NCBI GenBank assembly: GCA_021790075.1
Contig: JAJYIN010000151.1
Span: 1 to 5,119, forward strand
From: Actinomycetes bacterium
GTDB lineage: Bacteria; Actinomycetota; Thermoleophilia; BMS3ABIN01
DNA length: 5,119 nt
Direction of reading: 5' to 3'
In this document: in pieces, positions 1 to 5,119 of the stretch
Position numbering within the stretch: position 1 is the first letter of the stretch
Layout: each line of letters opens with the position of its first letter
Made by a program: the position numbers and the translations under genes
The notes under the pieces: generated by a model
Seen by the model: the letters and a program-made list of their open reading frames with translations, nothing else
What the model was told of the DNA's origin: nothing
Databases searched by the model: none

Positions 1-138
1 TCCGATCTGTCATATAGATTTATAGAGGATACTTTTAATCTTCACTACGTTTCCCAGGAAGCTTGGGAATTTATTGCTTGGATAACTGGCATATTTATAA
101 TTTGTGTTGGTTTATTGTTGGTTTTTCATATTATATAA
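1..138 (+). CDS. C-terminal fragment of an unrecognised membrane protein (left edge)
   Basis: The first reading frame is open from the left edge for 45 codons and stops at TAA 136-138. The other two plus frames stop within the first 25 bases. The translation ends in a strongly hydrophobic stretch at about residues 22-45, beginning AWEFIAWITGIF and continuing through ICVGLLLVFHII. This looks like a single transmembrane helix placed at the very C-terminus. The preceding residues are mixed polar and aromatic. I do not recognise the family. Codons are AT-rich (TTT, ATA, ATT, TTA), quite unlike the GC-rich genes downstream, which suggests a different origin or a low-GC island. An open run of this length in 32% GC DNA could arise by chance in a few percent of cases. 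The hydrophobic tail makes a real gene end more likely, but this is not secure without upstream sequence. Confidence 0.45.
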   Translation, partial: SDLSYRFIEDTFNLHYVSQEAWEFIAWITGIFIICVGLLLVFHII

Positions 139-182
139 GGTCAATCAAAACCTGATGATTTGAATTGCTTCAGAAATTTCAA

Positions 183-220
183 GATGAAAGAGGTTCATCA
201 AACTGAATTATAAAGTTCAG
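183..220 (+). terminator. Two adjacent small hairpins, possible weak terminator
   Basis: Two inverted repeats follow each other closely. GATGAA (183-188) pairs with TTCATC (194-199) around a 5-base loop. CTGAATT (203-209) pairs with AAGTTCAG (214-220, one G-T pair) around the tetraloop ATAA. They lie 45-82 bases after the stop at 138. The second is followed only by ATTTCCC, which is not a proper T-run, and the stems are AT-rich. The pair may end transcription of the left-hand gene, or may be chance structure in AT-rich DNA. Confidence 0.25.
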
Positions 221-272
221 ATTTCCCACCCGATATACCTCCACAACCTAAGAGCGGCTGCTCAATAGCCTC

Positions 273-310
273 TTCCCGCCCCCTCTCCCATCGGTTATAC
301 TACCTGCTTG
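273..310 (+). promoter_or_regulatory. Probable promoter giving a leaderless transcript
   Basis: TATACT at 296-301 matches the bacterial -10 consensus TATAAT in five of six positions. A poor -35 candidate, TTCCCG at 273-278, lies 17 bases upstream and shares only three positions with TTGACA. Transcription would be expected to begin 6-9 bases after the -10 box, at about 307-310, which is at the GTG start codon at 310. No Shine-Dalgarno-like purine run precedes 310; the stretch just upstream is mostly pyrimidine. Together these point to a message with little or no 5' leader, a common arrangement in actinobacteria. The weak -35 keeps this an inference. Confidence 0.5.
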
Positions 311-1278
311 TGACGAAGGCTTCCCTTGACATAGAAGCGCTGGCGCTCGACCTGTCGGCCGCCATCCGCGATAAGATACTGCCGGACCTGGGCAGCGCCG
401 CTGCGCGGCGCCATGCCGGCACCGCCGTGGGCGGCGACGTCACCTTTGGCATCGACGAGGTGGCCGAGGATTTCCTGGTCTCCTACCTGGAGGACCGCGG
501 CGCCGACGTGGCTGTCTATTCCGAGGACCGGGGCCTGCTTGAGTTCGGCGAGCCGGAGCACGTGCTCATCGTCGACCCGGTGGACGGCACCCGCCCGGCG
601 GCCGCCGGCCTGGAAGGCGCCATGGTGTCGGTGGCGGTGGCCGAGATGAGCGAGGCTCCCACCATGGGCGACGTCGTCTTCGGCTGCCTGCGCGAGATCA
701 AGAGCGGCGCCCTCTTCTCCGCCCAGCGCGGCGGCGGCGTCTCGATGACCACTGCGGACGGCGAGCCCATCCCGCTGCTGCTGTCAGAGAACACCGACCT
801 GTCAAAACTCTTCTGGACCATCGGCTTCCGCGGGCGTCCCGCGCGGGCGCTCGTCGAGGCCCTCGGTGACCTGGTGGACATCTCTTCAGTCGACGGCGCC
901 GTCTTCGACCTGGGCAGCGCCACCTTCTCCATCACGCGTATTCTCACCGGCCAGCTGGACGCCTACATCGATATCGGCCCCCGCATGATCGAGGAAGTGC
1001 CGGCGGTGCGCCCCTTGTTCGAGGAAGTGGGCAGGGGCGCCATCCTCAACAATTCCCCTCATGACCTGGCCGCAGTGGGCCTCATCTGCACCGAGGCCGG
1101 CGCCGTGTTCGGCGACGGCTGGGGCAGGCCGCTCTCGCACCGGCTCCTTTTGGGGTCGGAACACGATTTCCAGATGTCCTGCATCGCGGCGGCCAGCCCG
1201 GAGCTGGCGGCCTCCGTCGTCAAGGCGGTCGACGCGGGCATCGGGAAGCTCAGGGCCGCGTTTGGAAACGGCAGGTAG
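310..1278 (+). CDS. Inositol monophosphatase-family phosphatase
   Basis: This 322-residue protein has the sequence marks of the metal-dependent inositol monophosphatase fold. An N-terminal helix (about 5-27) is followed by GGDVTFGIDEVAE (41-53), the usual 'D-x-T-x-x-D-x-x-x-E' region. E72 in the YSEDRG motif matches the family's GEE glutamate. DPVDGT (89-94) supplies the two metal-binding aspartates and the threonine. D252 in SPHDLAA stands where most members have the WD aspartate, and is followed by EAG...DGWGRPL. All expected metal ligands are therefore present. The family hydrolyses small phosphomonoesters such as inositol phosphate or fructose-1,6-bisphosphate in the cytoplasm; the substrate here cannot be read from sequence. 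It is somewhat longer than typical 260-280 residue members, and has DGTRPAAAGLE in place of the common DGTTNF. GTG 310 is the only canonical start between the upstream in-frame stop at 211 and the first domain. It is first in a probable operon with amrS, treT and a GT20 gene. Confidence 0.85.
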   Translation: MTKASLDIEALALDLSAAIRDKILPDLGSAAARRHAGTAVGGDVTFGIDEVAEDFLVSYLEDRGADVAVYSEDRGLLEFGEPEHVLIVDPVDGTRPAAAGLEGAMVSVAVAEMSEAPTMGDVVFGCLREIKSGALFSAQRGGGVSMTTADGEPIPLLLSENTDLSKLFWTIGFRGRPARALVEALGDLVDISSVDGAVFDLGSATFSITRILTGQLDAYIDIGPRMIEEVPAVRPLFEEVGRGAILNNSPHDLAAVGLICTEAGAVFGDGWGRPLSHRLLLGSEHDFQMSCIAAASPELAASVVKAVDAGIGKLRAAFGNGR

Positions 1279-1296
1279 AGGGGAGCAACCAGAAAA

Positions 1297-1316
1297 GCGC
1301 GGGGTCATGGCCGCGC
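1297..1316 (+). other. GC-rich intergenic hairpin before amrS
   Basis: GCGCGG (1297-1302) pairs perfectly with CCGCGC (1311-1316) around an 8-base loop, inside the 54-base gap between the phosphatase gene and amrS. It is not followed by a T-run, so it is unlikely to be an intrinsic terminator. It may protect message ends or modulate amrS translation, or it may be chance in GC-rich DNA. Confidence 0.3.
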
Positions 1317-1332
1317 CCGGCCCTCTGAGAAC

Positions 1333-2382
1333 ATGGTAGAGTTGCACGAAGGACTCCTTTACGAGACGCGACCGGACGGCAAGGTCCTCTGCCGCGTCTG
1401 CCCCCGGCTCTGCATCATCGGTGAAGGGCGCCTGGGCGTTTGCAAGACGCGCCGCAACATCGGCGGAAAGTGTTACACTCTCATCTACGGCAAGGTCTGC
1501 TCGGTGATGGCGGACCCCATCGAGAAGAAGCCCCTGTTCCACTTCCATCCGGGTACGATGGCGCTGTCGCTGGGCACGCTGGGGTGCAACATGCGCTGTA
1601 TCCACTGCCAGAACTGGCAGATCGCCCACGCCGACGCCCTGGAAGACGGGGGCCAGCTCGGCGACCTGCCGCCGGAAAAGATTCCCGAAGTGGCCCGGCG
1701 CCGGGGCTGCCAGGGTGTGGCCTGGACCTATAACGAGCCCACCATCTGGCTGGAGTATCCGCTGGACGCCGCCCGGTACTGCCACGAGCAGGGACTGTAC
1801 ACGGTTTTCGTCACCAATGGTTACATCACCGAAGAGGCGCTCAACATCATCGGGCCGCACCTGGACGCATACCGGGTGGACATCAAGGGATTCAGGCCGG
1901 AGACTTACAAGTTCCTGGCCAAGGTGAAAAACATAGAGCCGATCTTCGCGGCGGCCGTCGCGGCCAAGTTCAAACACGGCTGCCATGTGGAGATCGTAAC
2001 AAATGTCATCCCGACGGTTAATGACGATGAGGAGACCCTGCGCTCCATCGCCGCCTGGATCGCCAGCGACCTGGGAGTGAAGACGCCCTGGCATGTGACC
2101 CGGTTCTTCCCGTACCTGGAGCTGGACTATCTGCCTCCGACGCCCATCCAGACCCTCAACCGGGCGCTGGAGATCGGCAGGGAAGAAGGGCTGGAGTTCG
2201 TCTACATCGGCAATGTCCCCGGGCATGCGGCCGAAAACACCGTCTGCCCCAACTGCAAACGGGTGGCGATCCGCCGGGACGGTTACCTGGTCGAGGAGAT
2301 CAACGTGCGGGAAGGTTTCTGCGCGTTCTGCGGGGAAGATTTAAACGTGGTCATGGCGCCGCCGGCGGGCGGCGGTAAGTGA
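1333..2382 (+). CDS. amrS: AmmeMemoRadiSam system radical SAM enzyme
   Basis: This 349-residue protein is a radical S-adenosylmethionine enzyme related to pyruvate formate-lyase activases. The 4Fe-4S cluster motif CNMRCIHC has cysteines at 85, 89 and 92 (CxxxCxxC), followed by QNW. An N-terminal cysteine set C20, C23, C27 and C37 (CRVCPRLC...C) and a C-terminal pair of CxxC motifs (305-308 and 330-333) look like extra metal-binding knuckles, as in this family. Other family marks are DPIEKKPLFHFHPG (61-74), TYNEPTIW, VTNGY, VDIKGF and IGNVPGH. Length is normal for the family. The family is named for gene links to AMMECR1-like and MEMO-like proteins; neither is in this window, and the reaction it catalyses is not known to me. 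ATG 1333 is the only canonical start after the upstream gene's stop. Its ribosome site is poor (GAGA, about 3 bases away). The last residues (APPAGGGK) are a low-complexity tail. The link to the trehalose genes is positional only. Confidence 0.92.
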   Translation: MVELHEGLLYETRPDGKVLCRVCPRLCIIGEGRLGVCKTRRNIGGKCYTLIYGKVCSVMADPIEKKPLFHFHPGTMALSLGTLGCNMRCIHCQNWQIAHADALEDGGQLGDLPPEKIPEVARRRGCQGVAWTYNEPTIWLEYPLDAARYCHEQGLYTVFVTNGYITEEALNIIGPHLDAYRVDIKGFRPETYKFLAKVKNIEPIFAAAVAAKFKHGCHVEIVTNVIPTVNDDEETLRSIAAWIASDLGVKTPWHVTRFFPYLELDYLPPTPIQTLNRALEIGREEGLEFVYIGNVPGHAAENTVCPNCKRVAIRRDGYLVEEINVREGFCAFCGEDLNVVMAPPAGGGK

Positions 2383-2413
2383 AGCGGGGGGCCAGCTCAA
2401 CGAAAGAAGGCGC

Positions 2414-2432
2414 CCGGCCGATATATGGCCGG
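2414..2432 (+). other. GC-rich hairpin in the amrS-treT gap
   Basis: CCGGCC (2414-2419) pairs with GGCCGG (2427-2432) around the loop GATATAT. The ATG at 2425, an alternative treT start, spans the 3' edge of the loop and the first stem base. No T-run follows, so termination is unlikely. If it forms in the message, it would disfavour initiation at 2425 and leave the downstream AGGAGG site free. Confidence 0.35.
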
Positions 2433-2479
2433 CGGAGGCACCTTTGCACCGGCTGTCGCGGTCAGGAATCCCACATTCC

Positions 2480-2485
2480 AGGAGG
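2480..2485 (+). promoter_or_regulatory. Strong ribosome binding site that sets the treT start
   Basis: AGGAGG is the full Shine-Dalgarno consensus. It lies 8 bases before the in-frame TTG at 2494, which is ideal spacing. The competing ATG at 2425 has only AGAAGG at 2405-2410, 14 bases away. This site is the best ribosome binding signal seen in the window and supports starting treT at TTG 2494. Confidence 0.75.
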
Positions 2486-2493
2486 TTTATTCT

Positions 2494-3726
2494 TTGCTGC
2501 AAGAGGTTCATGTAGGCCATAAGGCGCTCGCTGATTACCAGAGCATGGTGGCCCGTCCCCTGGTCGAGGAGATCCGTGACCTGGCGGAGGGCCTCAAGGG
2601 GCTGCGGGTGCTGCACGTGAACGCCACTTCCTTCGGGGGCGGCGTCGCCGAGATCCTCTATACCCTGGTGCCGCTCTTGCGCGATGCCGGCATCGATACA
2701 GACTGGCGCGTGATCATGGCGGCCCAGGAGTTCTATGAGGCCACCAAGATCATGCACAACGCGCTGCAGGGCAACCCCACCAGCCTGAACCGCGCGCAGC
2801 AGGAGATCTTCGAGGAGCAGAGCCGCATCACCAGCGAGACGCTGGGCTCGGGTTTTGACTTCGTCTTCGTCCATGACCCGCAGCCGTTGCTCCTCAGGCA
2901 TTTTACCGGCGATCTGGGCGCCAAGTGGGTCTGGCGCTGCCACATCGACACTTCCTCGCCCCATCCGGATCTGGCCAGGTATCTGCTGCCCTTCATCGAG
3001 CTCTATGACACGGCCATCTTCAGCATGGAGCAATACATATTCGACGGTTTGAAGATACCGACGCGCGTCTTCATGCCCGCCATCGACCCGTTATCGACCA
3101 AGAACATGGCCCTCTCGCCTGAGGACGCCGACTACGTCGTCAGCCAGTTCGGCGTCGATCCGGAGCCGCCCCTGATGCTGCAGGTGTCGCGTTTCGACCC
3201 CTGGAAAGACCCGCTGGGCGTTATCGACGCCTACCGGATGGTGAAAAAGGAGTTCGCCGCCGTGAAGCTGGCGCTGGTGGGTTCAATGGCAACCGACGAT
3301 CCCGAGGGCTGGACCTTCTTCACCCAGACGGTCGAGCACGCCGGCGACGACAGCGATGTCCTCATCCTCTCCAACCTCAACAACGTCGGCAACCTGGAAG
3401 TAAACGCCTTCCAGTCGCGGGCGGACGTTGTCATCCAGAAATCGATCAAGGAAGGATTCGGCCTCACCGTGAGCGAAGCCCTATGGAAGGTAAAACCGAC
3501 GGTCGGCGGCAACGTGGGCGGCATCCCGTCGCAGATCCAGGACGGTCAGACCGGTTTCCTGGTAGACAGCGCCGACGAGTGCGCCGAACGCTGCATGTGG
3601 ATCCTGGACCACCCAGCAGAAGCCCGCGCCATCGGGCGCGCCGGCAAGGATTACGTGCGGACGCACTTCCTGATGCCACGGCTGCTGCGCGATTACCTGA
3701 GACTGCTTACCGATCTGAAAGGGTAA
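2494..3726 (+). CDS. treT: Trehalose glycosyltransferring synthase (TreT type, GT4)
   Basis: TreT joins a nucleotide-activated glucose (ADP-, UDP- or GDP-glucose) to free glucose, giving trehalose in one cytoplasmic step. From TTG 2494 the protein has 410 residues, close to characterised TreT enzymes of Pyrococcus and Thermococcus. Numbered from that start, it shows the N-terminal domain with HVNATSFGGGVAEIL (about 41-55), HDPQPLLL, the RCHIDTSSP acceptor region, and a C-terminal GT-B domain with SRFDPWKDP (R233 and K238, nucleotide-sugar binding). This is followed by DDPEGW, then KEGFGLTVSEA, which holds the GT4 EX7E pair at E320 and E328, and GGIPSQI. An in-frame ATG at 2425 would add 23 Gly/Ala/Pro-rich residues that do not resemble the family N-terminus as I recall it, and its ribosome site is poor. 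The residues after TTG (EVHVGHKALADYQ) do align with known TreT starts. Sugar-nucleotide preference cannot be told. It lies 111 bases after amrS and directly before a GT20 gene. Confidence 0.9.
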   Translation: MLQEVHVGHKALADYQSMVARPLVEEIRDLAEGLKGLRVLHVNATSFGGGVAEILYTLVPLLRDAGIDTDWRVIMAAQEFYEATKIMHNALQGNPTSLNRAQQEIFEEQSRITSETLGSGFDFVFVHDPQPLLLRHFTGDLGAKWVWRCHIDTSSPHPDLARYLLPFIELYDTAIFSMEQYIFDGLKIPTRVFMPAIDPLSTKNMALSPEDADYVVSQFGVDPEPPLMLQVSRFDPWKDPLGVIDAYRMVKKEFAAVKLALVGSMATDDPEGWTFFTQTVEHAGDDSDVLILSNLNNVGNLEVNAFQSRADVVIQKSIKEGFGLTVSEALWKVKPTVGGNVGGIPSQIQDGQTGFLVDSADECAERCMWILDHPAEARAIGRAGKDYVRTHFLMPRLLRDYLRLLTDLKG

Positions 3727-3753
3727 GTCTTACTGTTTACCGATCAAACGGGG
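3703..3753 (+). repeat. Imperfect 30-base tandem repeat across the treT stop
   Basis: The end of treT, CTGCTTACCGATC (3703-3715), recurs 30 bases later as CTGTTTACCGATC (3733-3745). The match continues more weakly through a GGG at 3721-3723 and 3751-3753. By hand count 20 of 30 positions agree overall, and 12 of the first 13. The first copy encodes LLTDLKG plus the stop region; the second lies in the treT-GT20 gap in the same frame. This fits an old tandem duplication that extended the spacer before the next gene, though chance is not excluded. Confidence 0.5.
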
Positions 3754-3756
3754 CAA

Positions 3757-3771
3757 GCACTGGACCAGTGC
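3757..3771. promoter_or_regulatory. Perfect 15-base palindrome at the GT20 gene start
   Basis: GCACTGG-A-CCAGTGC is a perfect inverted repeat with 7-base arms and a single central base. It lies in the short gap between treT and the GT20 gene and covers both start candidates, CTG 3760 and GTG 3768. As DNA it could be an operator for a dimeric regulator. As RNA it could fold into a 5-6 base-pair stem with a tight loop, hiding the start. No regulator gene is visible and I recognise no known operator. Confidence 0.45.
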
Positions 3772-5119
3772 CCATTTGAAAACGAACTGATCCTTGTTTC
3801 CAACCGGGGGCCGTTCACTTATACCCGTGACGAAGCGGGCGAGCTGGCCACAGTGCGTGGCGGCGGCGGCCTGGTGACGGCCCTCCTGGGAGTGGCCGGC
3901 TCCTGCGAAGTCACCTGGATCGCCAGCGCCATGACGGCCGAGGACACGGAGGTCTCCATCCGCGCCGGCGGGCAGAGCGTGCGCGTCAGCCACGACGGCT
4001 ACCGGCTGGGGCTGCGCTTCGTGGTCAGCGCTCCCGAGACGTACAACATGTTCTACAACATCATCGCCAACCCCCTGATCTGGTTCATCCAGCATTACCT
4101 GTGGGACCTGTCGGTGGTGCCGGATATCCGCAGCAACGAGACCGAGGCCTGGGGAAAGGGCTACCTGACGGTCAACCGCGAGTTTGCCGACGCTGTTTCA
4201 GACGAGCTGGACCGCCGCCGCGGTGAGAACCCCATCGTCATGCTGCACGATTACCACCTGTATACCTGCCCGGGGCTGGTGCGCGAGCGCCATCCGGATG
4301 TCTTTCTGCACCAGTTCGTCCACATTCCCTGGCCCCAGTCCGATTACTGGCGGGTGCTTCCCGGGCCGATCCGCGACGCCATCATCAGCGGCCTGCTGGG
4401 CAACGATATCGTCGCCTTCCACACCAGCAAGTACGTGCGCAACTTCCTGGTCTGCTGCGAGGAGCTCCTGGGGCTGGAAGTGGATCACGAGCGCTCCACC
4501 GTTTCGATGGACGGCCGCGAGGTGTGGGTGCGGGCTTACCCGATCTCCATCGACGTGACCGATTTCGAGCGGCTGGCGGACAGCCCTGCGGTGCTCGAGG
4601 AGGAGGCCGGCATCAAGGCGCTCCGGCGCGAGTACCTGATTCTGCGGGTCGACCGCATGGACCTGTCCAAGAACATCGTGCGCGGCTTCAAGGCCTTCGA
4701 CATGTTCCTGGACGAACATCCCGAGTTCAAGCAGCGCATCACCTTCCTGGCGCTGCTCCAGCCCTCCCGGGAAGACGTGGAGGAATACGTCGAGTACCGC
4801 CGCAAGATCATGCGGGTGGTCGAGGTCATCAACACCAAGCACGGCACCACCAACTGGATGCCGATCGATGTCCGCATGCAGGATAATTTCCTCCGCTCGG
4901 TGGCCGCCTACAAGCAGTTCGACGTGCTGCTGGTAAACGCGATTTACGACGGCATGAACCTGATTGCCAAGGAAGCGGGCCTTATCAACCGGCAGAACGG
5001 CGTCATCATCCTTTCCGAGAACACCGGCGCTCACGAGGAGCTGGGCGATTACTGCATCTCGGTCAACCCCTTCGACCTGGAGAACCAGAAGGAGGCCATC
5101 TACCAGGCGCTGGTGATGG
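3760..5119 (+). CDS. otsA: Trehalose-6-phosphate synthase-like GT20 glycosyltransferase, cut by right edge
   Basis: GT20 enzymes transfer glucose from a sugar nucleotide to a sugar phosphate; OtsA makes trehalose-6-phosphate from glucose-6-phosphate. Compared with E. coli OtsA as I recall it, the active-site residues are present: R in VSNRGP (codon 3805; R9), GGGG loop (3859-3870), Y and W nine residues apart (4054 and 4081; Y76 and W85), HDYHL (4246-4260; D130), VHIPWP (H154), R and K in VDRMDLSK (4654 and 4669; R262 and K267), then D and E in DGMNLIAKE (4948 and 4972; D361 and E369). About 453 codons are visible, so perhaps 20-50 are missing at the right. The start is a problem: after the treT stop at 3724 there is no ATG, GTG or TTG in frame until GTG 3853, which would remove the essential SNRGP segment. 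I place the start at CTG 3760 provisionally, with a weak GGGG 6 bases upstream. Glucosylglycerol-phosphate synthase, another GT20 enzyme, is an alternative function. Confidence 0.85.
   Translation, partial: MDQCPFENELILVSNRGPFTYTRDEAGELATVRGGGGLVTALLGVAGSCEVTWIASAMTAEDTEVSIRAGGQSVRVSHDGYRLGLRFVVSAPETYNMFYNIIANPLIWFIQHYLWDLSVVPDIRSNETEAWGKGYLTVNREFADAVSDELDRRRGENPIVMLHDYHLYTCPGLVRERHPDVFLHQFVHIPWPQSDYWRVLPGPIRDAIISGLLGNDIVAFHTSKYVRNFLVCCEELLGLEVDHERSTVSMDGREVWVRAYPISIDVTDFERLADSPAVLEEEAGIKALRREYLILRVDRMDLSKNIVRGFKAFDMFLDEHPEFKQRITFLALLQPSREDVEEYVEYRRKIMRVVEVINTKHGTTNWMPIDVRMQDNFLRSVAAYKQFDVLLVNAIYDGMNLIAKEAGLINRQNGVIILSENTGAHEELGDYCISVNPFDLENQKEAIYQALVM

Noticed and set aside
1297..1316. Intrinsic terminator between the phosphatase gene and amrS
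   Set aside because: The stem is good, but no T-run follows, and the downstream gene is close and on the same strand.
886..2226. A long minus-strand open frame of 446 codons
   Set aside because: It lies opposite the phosphatase and amrS genes, both with clear motifs on the plus strand. The translation shows no recognisable domain and is the usual antisense shadow of GC-rich coding DNA.
2341..3033. A minus-strand open frame of 230 codons
   Set aside because: It overlaps the amrS end and the treT N-terminal domain on the opposite strand and shows no family features.
3483..3779. A plus-strand 98-codon frame across the treT end and the following gap
   Set aside because: Arg-rich out-of-frame translation of treT. 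It ends at the TGA 3777-3779 and resembles no protein.
4198..5034. A minus-strand open frame of 278 codons
   Set aside because: It lies antisense to conserved GT20 motifs, has a His/Val/Asp-rich shadow composition, and shows no domain.
1..5119. CRISPR arrays, tRNA or rRNA genes, insertion sequences
   Set aside because: I saw no regular repeats, no cloverleaf-like segment, and no transposase motifs or terminal inverted repeats in the parts not explained by genes.

Overview
The window suggests a GC-rich bacterium, most likely a deep-branching actinobacterium such as the Thermoleophilia or Rubrobacter lineages. That placement is inference. It rests on high GC from about position 250 onward, GTG and TTG starts, a probable leaderless promoter, and a TreT plus GT20 trehalose gene pair. 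I ran no search, so other GC-rich phyla remain possible.

Layout. Positions 1-240 are AT-rich (about 32% GC by hand count). They hold the last 45 codons of an unrecognised gene ending in a membrane helix, then two small hairpins. GC rises sharply near 240-250. A pyrimidine-rich tract and a TATACT box lead directly into four plus-strand genes: an inositol monophosphatase-family protein (310-1278), the radical SAM enzyme of the AmmeMemoRadiSam system (1333-2382), a TreT-type trehalose glycosyltransferase (best start TTG 2494, stop 3726), and a GT20 trehalose-6-phosphate synthase-like gene that runs off the right edge (about 3760-5119). The gaps are short (54, 111 and about 33 bases) and no convincing terminator lies between the genes, so co-transcription is likely.

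How the genes may work together. TreT makes trehalose directly from a sugar nucleotide and glucose. The GT20 enzyme makes a phosphorylated disaccharide, classically trehalose-6-phosphate, which then needs a phosphatase. No OtsB-type phosphatase is visible, though one could lie beyond 5119. The sugar-phosphatase-like first gene is a possible but unproven substitute. The radical SAM gene has no obvious link to trehalose, and its usual partners (AMMECR1-like and MEMO-like) are not in view.

I see no wholly new system. The points most worth a second look are the missing canonical start codon of the GT20 gene and the palindrome and imperfect repeat around it, the probable leaderless start at 310, the start correction for treT, and the abrupt composition change at the left.
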